Assembly (NCBI RefSeq): GCF_030657435.1
Contig: NZ_JAUTWS010000008.1
Coordinates: forward strand, 1-64,000
DNA length: 64,000 bases
Direction: 5' to 3'
Origin: Paracraurococcus lichenis
GTDB taxonomy: Bacteria; Pseudomonadota; Alphaproteobacteria; Acetobacterales; Acetobacteraceae
Below the pieces are notes generated by a model. The model did not search any database. It was not told the origin of the DNA and worked only from the letters and a program-made list of their open reading frames with translations. Below, in pieces: positions 8,153 to 17,130 of this stretch. Each line of letters starts with the position of its first letter. The stretch's first letter is position 1. Position numbers and translations under genes: made by a program.

Positions 8153-9382
8153 GCCGCCGTGCCGCCGGGCGTAGCGCAGCGCCGCCTGCGCCCCGAGCGC
8201 GCCGGCCAGCATGCAGGCGCCGCTGGCGATGCCCGCGCCGCCCTCCAGCGAGCCGGCCAGCACCGTCGCCAGCGCGCCCGCGCCCATCTGCAGCGCGCCG
8301 ATCAGCCCGCTCGCCGTGCCGGCCAGCATCGGCCGCACGCTGACCGCGGCCGCGATCGCGCTCGGCTGCGTCATGCCGTTGCCGAGCGCGACGACCGCCA
8401 TGGGCAGGAAGAAGGAGAGCAGGCTCGGCGCCACGGCCAGCGGCAGGACGAAGGCGGCGAGGCCGCCCGCCGTCGTCACCGCCGTGCCGACCAGCAGCAT
8501 CCGCGCCGTCCCCAGCCGCCGCACCAGCCGCGCCGCGGTGAAGGTGCCGCTGCTCCAGCCGGCCGAGATCGCCATCATCGCCAGCGCATAGGTGGTCGGC
8601 GCATGGCCGAGGCCCTGCACCACCACGACGGGCCCGCCGGCGGCGAAGGAGAAGAACATCGAGGTCGCGCAGGCGGTGATGCCGCAATAGGCCCGGAAGA
8701 CCGGGATGCGCAGCAACGTGCGGTAGGCGCCGAGCATGCCGCCGAGGCCGGGCAGGGGCGCCGGCTGCGCCAGCGTCTCCGGCAGCTTCGCGCGCACCGC
8801 TAGCAGCAGCGGCAGGCCGAAGCCGAGGCAGGCCAGCATGGTCGCCCGCCAGCCGAGATGCGCATGCAGCAGCGAGCCGATGATGGGCGAGAGCATCGGC
8901 GCGACCGCCATGGCGGTGGAGACATAGCCGAGGACGACGGCCGCTTCCTCCCGCGGGTAGCTGTCGCGGATCATGGCGCGGCCGAGCACGAGCCCGGCGC
9001 AGCCGCCGACCGCCTGCAGCACCCGCGCCGCGATCAGCCAGCCGGCCGAGGGCGCCAGCGCCGCGGCGACGCTGCCGACGAGGTAGATCACGAGGCCGCC
9101 GAGCAGCAGGTTCTTGCGGCCGAAGCGGTCGGAGAGCGGACCGTAGCCGAGTTGCGCGACGGCGACGCCCGCGAGGTAGAGCGTCAGCGTGAGCTGGATG
9201 GTGGAATAGGGCACCGCGAGCGCCGCGGCGAGGACCGGCAGGCTCGGGATCAGGATCTGCATGGTGAAGGGGCCGAGGCCGGTCATCGCCACCAGCAGCC
9301 AGGTGGCGGGCTTCGGCCGGGCCGCGGGCGCGGCCTGGAGAGGCGGGGCGAGGTCGCCCTCCGGGAGGTCGCGCGGGCTCAT
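8150..9382 (-). CDS. MFS drug-efflux transporter, Bcr/CflA type
   Basis: A 410-residue, twelve-helix major facilitator. The loop 2-3 signature G-P-L-S-D-R-F-G-R-K lies at about residues 82-91, and helix 5 carries the G-P-like motif of drug:proton antiporters (VAPMLSPIIGS region). Length and the initial PFTMQILIPSLP segment fit the DHA1 Bcr/CflA subfamily, which exports bicyclomycin, chloramphenicol or small metabolites. The sequence does not fix the substrate. The ATG at 9382 gives a 27-residue cytoplasmic leader. Its stop codon is inside the palindromic repeat element, so the 3' end of its mRNA probably forms that hairpin. Confidence 0.88.
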   Translation of the reverse strand: MSPRDLPEGDLAPPLQAAPAARPKPATWLLVAMTGLGPFTMQILIPSLPVLAAALAVPYSTIQLTLTLYLAGVAVAQLGYGPLSDRFGRKNLLLGGLVIYLVGSVAAALAPSAGWLIAARVLQAVGGCAGLVLGRAMIRDSYPREEAAVVLGYVSTAMAVAPMLSPIIGSLLHAHLGWRATMLACLGFGLPLLLAVRAKLPETLAQPAPLPGLGGMLGAYRTLLRIPVFRAYCGITACATSMFFSFAAGGPVVVVQGLGHAPTTYALAMMAISAGWSSGTFTAARLVRRLGTARMLLVGTAVTTAGGLAAFVLPLAVAPSLLSFFLPMAVVALGNGMTQPSAIAAAVSVRPMLAGTASGLIGALQMGAGALATVLAGSLEGGAGIASGACMLAGALGAQAALRYARRHGG

Positions 9383-9650
9383 GCGGGGCGGGTTGTAGGA
9401 CGGCCGGGCGGTTGCGGGAATGGTACGGCGCGCGGCGCGGCGGGCCGGATGGTGCGGGAAAGGGATGACGGCGCCCGGGTGGGCCGTCCCCGGCGGCACT
9501 CCGGGCATCGCTGCCAGCGGAGTCTTGCCAGCGGACTCTTGATGGTCCGGGACTGCGATGCCCGGCAGTCCCCGGAGGGCGGTGGCCGGACCCATGCCGG
9601 AGCCGGCAGGCACATCGGCGCCCGCCAGGTGGCAGGCGCCGCAATCCTGC
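9383..9650. other. Intergenic region with an 11 bp inverted repeat
   Basis: The region lies between the chemotaxis-receptor stop and the start of the MFS gene (both minus strand). Arms CCGGGCATCGC (9501-9511) and GCGATGCCCGG (9555-9565) enclose two near-direct copies of GCCAGCGGAxTCTT. This could be the receptor's transcription terminator or a relic repeat. No gene was recognised. Confidence 0.45.
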
Positions 9651-11399
9651 TCAGGCCGCTCTCGCGCCCTCCGTCCTGCCGATGTCCGAGAGGAAGCTGC
9701 CGATCTCCTGGTCGAGGGTCTTGGCCTGCCGCCCGAGTTCCTCGGACGCGGTGGCGACCTCGCCGGCGGTGGTGCGGGCCTCGCCGGCGGCACGGCTGAC
9801 CGCGCCGATCGCGCCCGAGACGCTCTGCGTGCCGGCCGCGGCCTGCTGCACGCTGCGGGCGATCTCCGAGGTCGCCGAGCCCTGCTCCTCGACGGCGGCG
9901 GCGATGGTGGCGGCGATCTCGCTCACCTCGGCGATGCGCGTCCCGATCGCCTGGATCGCGCCGACCGCGTCGCCGGTGGCCGACTGCATCGCCCCGACCT
10001 GGGCCGCGATCTCCTCGGTCGCCTTGGCGGTCTGTGCCGCGAGGTTCTTGACCTCGGAGGCGACCACCGCGAAGCCCTTGCCGGCCTCGCCGGCCCGCGC
10101 CGCCTCGATGGTGGCGTTGAGGGCGAGCAGGTTGGTCTGGCCGGCGATGGTGGTGATCAGGCGCATGACCTCGCCGATGCGCTGGGCGCCCTCGGCGAGG
10201 CCGCGGACGACCTCGTCGGTGCGCCGCGCCTCGGCGACGGCCTGGCCGGCGACCTTGGAACTCTGGGAGACTTGGCGGGTGATCTCGGCGATGGAGGCGG
10301 AGAGTTCCTCGGCGGCGGCGGCCACCGTCTGGACATTGGCGCTGGTCTGCTCGGCGGCGGCGGCGACCGCGCCGGCGCGCTCGAGGGTGCCCTCGGCGCT
10401 GCCGGCCATGGCGCGGGCGGTGCCCTGAAGCTGCAATACCGCCGCCGCGACCGCCTCGACGGTGCGGCGCACCTTGGTCTCGAAGCCGCGCAGCAGCGCG
10501 GCCAGCCGGTCCGCCCGGGCTGCCTTCGCCGCCTGCTCCGCCGCCTGTTCCGAGGCCAGCCGATCGGCCTCGCGTAGGCCATTGCGGCACTCGTCGAGGG
10601 CGCGGGCGAGGTCGCCGATCTCGTCGCTCCGGAGAGCGCAGGGCAGGTCGAAGCCGTAGTCGTGTCGTGCGAGCTGCCGGGTGACGCCCGCCAACCGGAT
10701 GACGCGGGCGATCACGTTGCTGTTCAGCCAGGCAGCGGCAGCGAGGGTCAGGCCCGTGGCCGCCAGCGAAACCAGGCCGATGATCCAGAGCGAAAACTGG
10801 TAGGCTTCGCTCCCCCGATCGGCGGCCGCTTTGCCGGAGCGCTCGTTGAAATCGGCATCGGCCATAATCGCGGCGCGCAGGCGGTCGAACACCGTCCGGC
10901 CCTCACCCATGAAGAGTGCCGCCGCCGCGGCGGTGTCGCCACCCCGCACGAGATCGGCAACGCGCCGGCTGAGGGCGCTGTAATCCTGCCAGGCCTGCCC
11001 GATGGCGGCCGCGAGGGCCTGCTCCTCACCGGCCGACACGAGCGATCGGTAGTCCGACCAGAAGCGCTCGACCTCCGCCTCGGTGGTCACGAGGGCCTTC
11101 GCCAGACTTTCCCCGCGTTCGGGATCGGTGTTCAGGAGCGCGAAGGCCTGAACCTGGCGGTACCGGGTGGCCCGCTCGCCCAGCCGGCCGAGTACGCTGA
11201 CGCTCGGCAGCCAGTTGTCTCGCACCTCGCGTGCACGGGAGTCGAGGCTGCCGAGCTGCAGGACGGCAAAGCCGCCCATCACGATGACCGCCAGGAGTAG
11301 CGCGCCGAACGCGGCCATCAGCTTGGCACGGACGCCAAACCCTTGGCGCCCGGGAGGAGGCGACGAGGCCGCGTGAAAGGCCGGGGAGGCGTAGGTCAT
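9651..11399 (-). CDS. Methyl-accepting chemotaxis protein with 4HB sensor domain
   Basis: A 582-residue chemoreceptor. The order is: cytoplasmic leader to about 27, membrane helix about 28-50, a four-helix-bundle periplasmic sensor (about 50-200), second membrane helix about 203-225, HAMP linker (about 225-280) and the long signalling coiled coil. The hairpin tip that contacts CheA/CheW is clear: [19 protein letters not shown] near residue 440. No C-terminal CheR-binding pentapeptide is present. No other chemotaxis gene is nearby, so it must feed a remote array. The ligand is unknown; 4HB domains often sense small organic acids or amino acids. Confidence 0.93.
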   Translation of the reverse strand: MTYASPAFHAASSPPPGRQGFGVRAKLMAAFGALLLAVIVMGGFAVLQLGSLDSRAREVRDNWLPSVSVLGRLGERATRYRQVQAFALLNTDPERGESLAKALVTTEAEVERFWSDYRSLVSAGEEQALAAAIGQAWQDYSALSRRVADLVRGGDTAAAAALFMGEGRTVFDRLRAAIMADADFNERSGKAAADRGSEAYQFSLWIIGLVSLAATGLTLAAAAWLNSNVIARVIRLAGVTRQLARHDYGFDLPCALRSDEIGDLARALDECRNGLREADRLASEQAAEQAAKAARADRLAALLRGFETKVRRTVEAVAAAVLQLQGTARAMAGSAEGTLERAGAVAAAAEQTSANVQTVAAAAEELSASIAEITRQVSQSSKVAGQAVAEARRTDEVVRGLAEGAQRIGEVMRLITTIAGQTNLLALNATIEAARAGEAGKGFAVVASEVKNLAAQTAKATEEIAAQVGAMQSATGDAVGAIQAIGTRIAEVSEIAATIAAAVEEQGSATSEIARSVQQAAAGTQSVSGAIGAVSRAAGEARTTAGEVATASEELGRQAKTLDQEIGSFLSDIGRTEGARAA

Positions 11400-11619
11400 G
11401 CAGGGATTCCAGATGAGAAGCAGATCCGGAGCGGAAGGCTCGTGACTGGACCCATCTAAATCGACGCGATACCGGGTCGCCTACCGCAATCTCAGGGTGT
11501 GGTGCCTGGATTTGCGGGTCCGGCTCCCGGATCCGGCACCGGCGACGGACGGGCTGCCGGTCCAGGCCCGCCGAGGGCTGCGGTGCATCGCGGGCGGTCC
11601 CTCGCCACCGGGCGGGGCG

Positions 11620-11786
11620 CCTTGCATGTCGGGCGAGCCGATCCGGACCTTCGGGCTATCCGGGGCACCCCACGAAGCGCTGCTTCGTGGGGACCCCTCC
11701 GGCCCTTCGGTCATCGGCACGCCTTGTATGATGGGCGAGCCGATTCAGACCTCCGGGCCATTCGGCCCTTCGGTCATCCGCACGCC
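11620..11786. repeat. Dispersed ~60 bp repeat, two units interrupted by a hairpin
   Basis: This is the reverse-oriented copy of the repeat at 5641 and 48083. Two units (about 11625-11665 and 11693-11786) flank an inserted perfect dyad CCCCACGAAGC/GCTTCGTGGGG (11668-11692). The 387-base gap from 11400 otherwise shows nothing recognisable; it must hold the promoter of the chemoreceptor. Confidence 0.72.
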
Positions 11787-13211
11787 TCACCCCCTGACCG
11801 CCTCCGCCAGCCGCCGCGCCGCGCGCCGCAACTCCGGCGGCCCATATCCCGAGAACCCCAGCATCAGCCCCTGCAGCGGCGGCGCCGCGAGGAACATCGG
11901 GCTGACCGGCCGCGCCACGACCCCGCGCCGCGCCGCCGCCTGCGCCACCGCCAGGTCGCTCCGCCCGCCGTGCAGCCGGGCCACCAGCTTCAGCCCCTGC
12001 TCGGGCGCCTCGACCTCGAGGATGTCGCCGGCCTCCGCCCGCAGCGCCTCGACCAGCGCGTCCCGCGCCGTGCGGTACTGCAGCCGCATGCGCCGGAGGT
12101 GCTGGGCGAAATGCCCCTCCGCCAGGAGATCCGTCACGACCCCTTCGGTCAGCGTCGCCGGATGCCAGTCCGTGCGCAGCCGTGCCTCCCGCACCGGCCC
12201 GAGCAGCGCCGGCGGCAGCACGCAATAGCCGAGGCGGAGGCCGGGGAAGAGCACCTTGCTGAAGGTGCCGACATAGATGACGCGCCCCGCCTCATCGATG
12301 CCCTGCAGGGAGGCGAGCGGGCGGCCGGCGTAGCGGAACTCGCTGTCGTAGTCGTCCTCCAGCAGGAAGGCCCCGGTGCGCCGCGCCCAGGCCAGCAGCT
12401 CCAGCCGCCGCGCCATGGAGAGCACGCTGCCGAGCGGGTATTGCGAACTCGGCGTGACATAGGCGAGGCGCGCCTCCGGCGCCGCGGCGATTCCGGCGGC
12501 GACATCCAGCCCCTGCGCGTCCACCGGCACCGGCACCAGCCGCGCGCCGGCCGCCGCCAGCGCGGTGCGCAGCGCGGGATAGCAGGGATCCTCCAGCCAG
12601 ACCGGGTCACCCGGCCGCAGCAGCACGCGCAGCACCAGGTCGATCGCCTGCTGCGCCCCGGTGGTCACCACCACCTGGTCCGGGTCGCAGCGCACCGCGC
12701 GGGCGGCCCGCAGGTAGTCGGCGATCGCCACCCGCAGCGCCCGGCTGCCGCTCGGGTCGCCATAGCCGAACATGGCGGGGTCCGGTGCCGCGAGCCGCTT
12801 CAGCGTCAGGCGGCGCCAGACCCGCTGCGACCGGTCGTCCCAGCCGGTGCGGCCGGTGTTGAAGGGGCGGGTCGACAGGTCGTCGAGTGCCGGCCCCTCG
12901 ACGGGCGGCGGCACGGGCGGCGCGGGCGGGGGCGGCTCCGGCGCCTCCGGCAGGTCGCGCGAGACATGCGTGCCGGCGCCGACCCGCCCCTCGACGAAGC
13001 CTTCGGCGAGAAGCTGTTCATAGGCCACGACCACGGTATTGCGGGCGAGGCCGAGCTGCTGCGCCAGGGCCCGGGTCGGCGGCAGCCGCGCCCCGGGCGG
13101 CAGGGCGCCCGAGAGGATGGCGCCGCGCAGCGCCAGGTAGAGCTGCCGCAGCACCGGCACGCCGGAGCCGCGGTCGGGTGGCGGCAGCATCAGCTCGACG
13201 GCATGGGCCAT
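11787..13211 (-). CDS. MocR/PdxR-type regulator: GntR winged helix fused to aminotransferase fold
   Basis: A 474-residue transcription factor. The N-terminal GntR helix-turn-helix (about 15-85) includes P-P-G-A-R-L-P-P-T-R-A-L-A. A linker very rich in proline and glutamate (about 90-110) leads to a fold-type I aminotransferase domain with the PLP lysine in V-G-T-F-S-K-V-L-F-P-G-L-R. MocR proteins sense PLP or amino compounds and regulate divergent genes. The ATG at 13211 is preferred over a TTG at 13262 because the latter would place the operator-like palindrome inside the coding region. It is divergent from a PNP-oxidase-fold gene, a classic target arrangement. Confidence 0.9.
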   Translation of the reverse strand: MAHAVELMLPPPDRGSGVPVLRQLYLALRGAILSGALPPGARLPPTRALAQQLGLARNTVVVAYEQLLAEGFVEGRVGAGTHVSRDLPEAPEPPPPAPPVPPPVEGPALDDLSTRPFNTGRTGWDDRSQRVWRRLTLKRLAAPDPAMFGYGDPSGSRALRVAIADYLRAARAVRCDPDQVVVTTGAQQAIDLVLRVLLRPGDPVWLEDPCYPALRTALAAAGARLVPVPVDAQGLDVAAGIAAAPEARLAYVTPSSQYPLGSVLSMARRLELLAWARRTGAFLLEDDYDSEFRYAGRPLASLQGIDEAGRVIYVGTFSKVLFPGLRLGYCVLPPALLGPVREARLRTDWHPATLTEGVVTDLLAEGHFAQHLRRMRLQYRTARDALVEALRAEAGDILEVEAPEQGLKLVARLHGGRSDLAVAQAAARRGVVARPVSPMFLAAPPLQGLMLGFSGYGPPELRRAARRLAEAVRG

Positions 13212-13215
13212 GGCG

Positions 13216-13264
13216 GATTGGACCAGCGCTTGCGGCCCCGATTGGCCCTCGCGCTGGTCCAATC
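13216..13264. promoter_or_regulatory. Operator-like palindrome between the MocR gene and the flavin-barrel gene
   Basis: Perfect 14-base arms GATTGGACCAGCGC (13216-13229) and GCGCTGGTCCAATC (13251-13264) are separated by 21 bases, that is two helical turns centre to centre plus a little. It lies in the only gap between the divergent genes. MocR dimers commonly bind widely spaced half-sites, so this is the probable operator for autoregulation and target control. Confidence 0.65.
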
Positions 13265-13311
13265 ATGGTGCTGTCATGATCCCGCCCGCAACACCTTCCG
13301 CCGAGTGCCCG

Positions 13312-14040
13312 ATGCCCGACACCGCCCTGCCGCCCGACAGCTACCCCGTCTCCGAGCGGAACAAGGTCCGCCGCCTGCATGAGCGCGGGCGCTACGACCG
13401 GGCCTCGGTCCACGCCATCCTCGACGCCGCGATGATCGCCCATATCGCCTATGTCATCGACGGCCAGCCCTACTGCACCCCGACCGCCTTCTGGCGGGAG
13501 GGCGACACGCTCTACTGGCACGGCTCCTCGGCCAGCCGGATGCTGCGCGCGCAGAAGGGCGGCCTGCCGGTCTGCCTGACCGTGACGCATCTCGACAGCC
13601 TCGTCCTTGCCCGCTGCGGCTTCAACCATTCGGTCGACTACCGTTCGGCGATGTGCTTCGGCACCGCGCGCATCCTGGAGGATGCGGCGGAGAAGGCGCG
13701 GGCGCTGGATGCGATGATCGACCGCTTCTACCCCGGGCGCGCGCAGGAGTTGCGGCAGAGCACGGCGCAGGAGCTGAAGGCCACCACCGTCATCGCCATG
13801 GAAATCGAGGAGGCCAGCGGCAAGGTCCGCAGCAAGGGCGTGGCCGACGAGGAGGAGGACTACGCGCTGCCGATCTACGCCGCGCGCTATCCGGTGACGC
13901 TGGTGATCGGCGCCGCCGAGCCCTGCCCGCGCATGCCGGCGGGCGTGCCCCTGCCGGAGGGGCTGCAGGGCTTCACCCCGGGCCGGCGCCTGGACGCGCT
14001 GATGCTGGAGAACCAGCAGAAGGCCTATGGCGGGGAGTAG
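13312..14040 (+). CDS. Pyridoxamine 5'-phosphate oxidase-fold (FMN split-barrel) protein, NimA-like
   Basis: A 242-residue flavin- or F420-binding split barrel. The N-terminal RNKVRRLHERGRYDR segment, the I-D-G-Q-P-Y-x-x-P-T-A-F-W core, and the Y-W-H-G-S-S-A-S-R-M-L segment (about residue 63-73) are typical of the PPOX/NimA-like family found next to MocR regulators. Substrate and reaction are not known; some relatives reduce nitro compounds or bind haem. The start is placed at 13312 because family members begin close to the PPDSYP motif; an in-frame ATG at 13276 would add 12 residues. It is probably controlled by the divergent MocR protein. Confidence 0.82.
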   Translation: MPDTALPPDSYPVSERNKVRRLHERGRYDRASVHAILDAAMIAHIAYVIDGQPYCTPTAFWREGDTLYWHGSSASRMLRAQKGGLPVCLTVTHLDSLVLARCGFNHSVDYRSAMCFGTARILEDAAEKARALDAMIDRFYPGRAQELRQSTAQELKATTVIAMEIEEASGKVRSKGVADEEEDYALPIYAARYPVTLVIGAAEPCPRMPAGVPLPEGLQGFTPGRRLDALMLENQQKAYGGE

Positions 14041-14098
14041 CCGCGCCGGCCGGACGCCCCGACTGGACGCGTAGACCGGGGCGCGCGATGGTCGGCGC

Positions 14099-15505
14099 AT
14101 GCCGACGACCGATCTCGCCACCGCCTCCGCCACCGAGCTTGCCGCGCTGGTCCGCGCGCGACAGGCCTCCCCCGTCGAGGTGACGGAGGCCGTGCTCGCC
14201 CGCATCGCCGCCTGGGAGGGGCGCCTGAACGCCTTCGTCGCGCTGGACGCGGAGCGGGCGCGGGCGGCGGCGCAGGCGGCCGAGGCGGCGGTGATGCGCG
14301 GCGATCCGCTCGGCCCGCTGCACGGCGTGCCGGTCACCATCAAGGACATGCAGGCGGTGGCCGGCCTGCCGACCCGGCGCGGCTCGCGCCTCTCCGACGC
14401 GACGCCCGCCACGGCCGATGCGCCGCTGGTCGCCCGGCTGCGCGCGGCGGGCGCCGTCATCCTCGGCAAGACCACCAGCACGGAGCAGGGCTGGACCGCG
14501 GTCAGCCACAACCCGCTGACCGGCGCGACGCACAACCCCTGGCAGCACGGCATGACCTCGGGCGGGTCGTCGAGCGGCGCGGCGGCGCTCTGCGGCGCGG
14601 GCTGCGGGCCGCTGCATCTCGGCACCGACGGCGCCGGCTCCATCCGGCTGCCGGCGCATTTCTGCGGCGCGGTCGGCTTCAAGCCGACCTATGGCCGCGT
14701 CCCCTATGCGCCGGTGCCGAACAACGGCGCGCTGTCGCATGCCGGGCCGATCACTCGCAGCGTCGCCGATGCGGCGCTGATGTTCTCCGTCATGGCCGGG
14801 CCGCATCCGCTGGACCACACGACGCTGGGCGAGACCTTTCCGGGCGGGGTGCCGACGGACGGGCTGCGAGGCCTGCGCATCGCCTATAGCCCGGACCTGG
14901 GCCATGCGAAGGTCGATCCGGAGGTCGCGGCGCTGGTCGCCGATGCGGTGCGCGCCCTGGAAGCCGCGGGCGCCGTCGTGGAGCAGGTGACGCCGCCCTG
15001 GGGCCCGACCGGCCCGGCGCTCGAGCGCGAGATCTGGGGCGCCGCCATGCGCCCCTTCCTGCCGCGCGACGCGGCCGAGGCGGCGCAGATGGACCCCGGC
15101 CTGGTCGCCTGCACCGAGGCCTACCGCGACTTCGGCTTCCTGCAGGGCCATGCCGCGCAGGGCCGCCGCTTCGCCTATGCGGCGGCGGTGAATTCCTGGT
15201 TCGAGGAGGCGGGGTTCGACCTGCTGGCGACGCCCGCCGCCTCTGTCGCCGCCTTCCCGGTCGGGCTGCAGCGGCCGCCGCACTGGGAGCAGCACGCCTG
15301 GGACTGGCTGGTCTGGGCGGAGTTCTCCTATCCCTTCAACCTCTCGCATGGCCCGGCGGTCGCGCTGCCCTGCGGCCGGACCGCGGCGGGCCTGCCGGTC
15401 GGGCTGCAGCTTGCCGGCCCGCGCCTCGCCGACAGCCTGGTGCTGCGCGCCGCGGCGGGGTTCCTGGAGGCAAGGCCCTTCGCGCCCGGCTTTTCATCCT
15501 TGTAG
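14099..15505 (+). CDS. Amidase-signature family hydrolase
   Basis: A 468-residue amidase of the GatA/AS family. The Ser-cisSer-Lys triad is visible: Lys82 in V-T-I-K-D, then the glycine/serine loop S-G-G-S-S-S-G near residues 155-162 and the catalytic serine in the following G-T-D-G-A-G-S-I-R-L-P segment. These enzymes hydrolyse amides or related C-N bonds. There is no GatB/GatC neighbour and the sequence diverges from GatA, so tRNA amidation is unlikely. It sits 58 bases after the flavin-barrel gene on the same strand and may share its transcript. Substrate is unknown. Confidence 0.88.
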   Translation: MPTTDLATASATELAALVRARQASPVEVTEAVLARIAAWEGRLNAFVALDAERARAAAQAAEAAVMRGDPLGPLHGVPVTIKDMQAVAGLPTRRGSRLSDATPATADAPLVARLRAAGAVILGKTTSTEQGWTAVSHNPLTGATHNPWQHGMTSGGSSSGAAALCGAGCGPLHLGTDGAGSIRLPAHFCGAVGFKPTYGRVPYAPVPNNGALSHAGPITRSVADAALMFSVMAGPHPLDHTTLGETFPGGVPTDGLRGLRIAYSPDLGHAKVDPEVAALVADAVRALEAAGAVVEQVTPPWGPTGPALEREIWGAAMRPFLPRDAAEAAQMDPGLVACTEAYRDFGFLQGHAAQGRRFAYAAAVNSWFEEAGFDLLATPAASVAAFPVGLQRPPHWEQHAWDWLVWAEFSYPFNLSHGPAVALPCGRTAAGLPVGLQLAGPRLADSLVLRAAAGFLEARPFAPGFSSL

Positions 15506-15552
15506 CCGAATCAGTTTCGGTCCCGTATGCTGCGCCGCGAAGGAGGACCGCC

Positions 15553-16680
15553 ATGAACCGCCTCTCCCGCCGCCGCCTGTTGCAGGGCAGCGCCGCCGCC
15601 GGTCTCGCCTGCACCGGCTTCGTCCGCGACGCCGGCGGCGCCGAGGTGCCGCGCATCGAGGCGCCGGTGGTCGACAGCCTCTCCATCCAGGTGGTGACCG
15701 ACGGCAACCACGACATCTTCATCAGCGGCGCCCAGGTGCCCGGCATCCGGATCGAGCGCGTGCGCGGCTTCAACGGCCCGAAGGAACGCCGCGTGCTGCG
15801 CAGCGAATGGGGCCTGTCGCTCTGGCTGACCTCGGCGAAGGGCGGCGAGGAGAAGCGGATCCTGCTCGACTACGGCTGGACCGGCGAGACCATCAACAAC
15901 AACCTCGACCTGCTCGGCCTCGACCCCGCGACGCTCGACGCGCTGGTGGTCAGCCATGGCCATCTCGACCATTTCGGCGGGCTGGAGGGCTTCCTCGAGA
16001 AGCACCGGCCGCGGATGAAGGGCGACCTGAAGCTCTATCTCGGCGGCGAGGACGCCTTCTGCCAACGCCTCTCGCCCGCGGGCAACGGCGCCTTCGCCAG
16101 CTTCGGCCGCTTGGACCGCGCCATGTTGGCCGCGGCGCGCGTCACGCCGGTGCTCAGCGAGGACCCGCTGGTGATCGAGGGCCATGCCTTCACCACCGGC
16201 GCGGTGCCGCGGGTGAGCCAGGAGCGCGTGCTGCCCAACAGCTACGTCGTCTTCGGCCAGCAGGACGGCGCCGGCTGCGACGTGAGCAAGTATGCGGCGC
16301 ACCACTTCACCCCGGCCGAACTCGCGGGCCAGCCGGTCCCGGACCAGCACCTGCACGAGCACGCCACCTGCTACCACCTGAAGGGCCGCGGCCTCGTCGT
16401 CATCACCTCCTGCGGCCATGGCGGCATCCTCAACACGATCCGCCGCGCCCGCGCGGTGACCGGCATCGAGAAGGTGCATGCGCTCGTCGGCGGCTTCCAC
16501 CTGGCGCCGGCGCCGCAGGACTACCTGGACCGCATCATGGCGGAGCTGAAGCAGCAGGACGTCGACTACGTCTTCCCCATGCATTGCAGCGGGCCCAACT
16601 TCCTTGAGGCCGCGAAGCGCGAGATGCCGCAGGCGCTCGTGCTCTGCACCACCGGCAGCCGCTTCGCCTTCGGCGCCTGA
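15553..16680 (+). CDS. Exported metallo-beta-lactamase-fold hydrolase
   Basis: A 375-residue protein with an N-terminal twin-arginine-like signal (R-R-R-L-L-Q-G then an alanine-rich core to about residue 30), so it is probably periplasmic. The metal-binding motif H-G-H-L-D-H-F-G-G appears near residue 137, with later histidines in the C-G-H-G-G and G-G-F-H-L segments, the pattern of the 7,8-dihydropterin-6-methyl-4-(beta-D-ribofuranosyl)-aminobenzene-5'-phosphate synthase-like MBL group. AGGAGG stands nine bases before the ATG. The substrate cannot be told from sequence. It follows the amidase by 47 bases and could be co-transcribed. Confidence 0.85.
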   Translation: MNRLSRRRLLQGSAAAGLACTGFVRDAGGAEVPRIEAPVVDSLSIQVVTDGNHDIFISGAQVPGIRIERVRGFNGPKERRVLRSEWGLSLWLTSAKGGEEKRILLDYGWTGETINNNLDLLGLDPATLDALVVSHGHLDHFGGLEGFLEKHRPRMKGDLKLYLGGEDAFCQRLSPAGNGAFASFGRLDRAMLAAARVTPVLSEDPLVIEGHAFTTGAVPRVSQERVLPNSYVVFGQQDGAGCDVSKYAAHHFTPAELAGQPVPDQHLHEHATCYHLKGRGLVVITSCGHGGILNTIRRARAVTGIEKVHALVGGFHLAPAPQDYLDRIMAELKQQDVDYVFPMHCSGPNFLEAAKREMPQALVLCTTGSRFAFGA

Positions 16681-16774
16681 CGGCGGCGGCGCAGCCAGGC
16701 GTGATCCCGCCGCCTTGAACTGCGGCGCCGCGCCGCCGGGTCTATGGGATGTGCCTCAAGGAGGGACGTCCCGC

Positions 16775-16984
16775 ATGAAGCAGCACCTCACCAACAACCT
16801 CTGGCTCTGGGCGGGCCTCATGGCCGGGCTCGCCGCCGTCGCCGCCATGGCCCGCGCGCGCATCGGCCTCGGCTACCACCTCGGCGACCTGGCCGCCCTC
16901 GCGCTCATGGCCAGCGCGACCTTCGTGATCATGATCAGCCAGCGCCATGGTCCGCAGCCCGGGGCGGAGGAGGATGGGCCCTGA
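16775..16984 (+). CDS. Small membrane protein, unknown function
   Basis: A 69-residue protein with two hydrophobic segments (about 9-27 and 36-54) separated by a short basic loop, and a charged C-terminal tail. I do not recognise a family. An AAGGAGGG ribosome-binding site about ten bases upstream supports the ATG and makes it a credible gene. It follows the MBL-fold gene by about 95 bases on the same strand. Possibly an inner-membrane accessory protein. Confidence 0.65.
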   Translation: MKQHLTNNLWLWAGLMAGLAAVAAMARARIGLGYHLGDLAALALMASATFVIMISQRHGPQPGAEEDGP

Positions 16985-17032
16985 ATCTCCCCTGATCGTG
17001 ATGTCTTGCGTCTGCAACAGGTACGTGATGGC

Positions 17033-17051
17033 GCCGTTCCGCCCGAACGGC
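17033..17051. promoter_or_regulatory. Inverted repeat GCCGTTC-n5-GAACGGC before the first RTX gene
   Basis: Perfect 7-base arms at 17033-17039 and 17045-17051 lie about 80 bases upstream of the RTX/FG-GAP start. The dyad could be an operator or the terminator of the small membrane-protein gene; no T-tract follows. Confidence 0.35.
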
Positions 17052-17130
17052 GGTGTGGGCGGGGGCCTGCGCCGCCGACTGGCATGACGATGCCGCAGGC
17101 GGCGCCGCCTGCGCGGCAAGGGGGGAAGAC

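Noticed and set aside
13216..13264. N-terminal extension of the MocR regulator from the TTG at 13262
   Set aside because: It would place the perfect palindrome within the coding region, and it lacks a ribosome-binding site; the ATG at 13211 is a better fit.
11499..13382. A 627-codon plus-strand frame opposite the MocR gene
   Set aside because: Shadow frame: no recognisable domain, arginine/glutamine-rich, and it runs through repeats and the operator.
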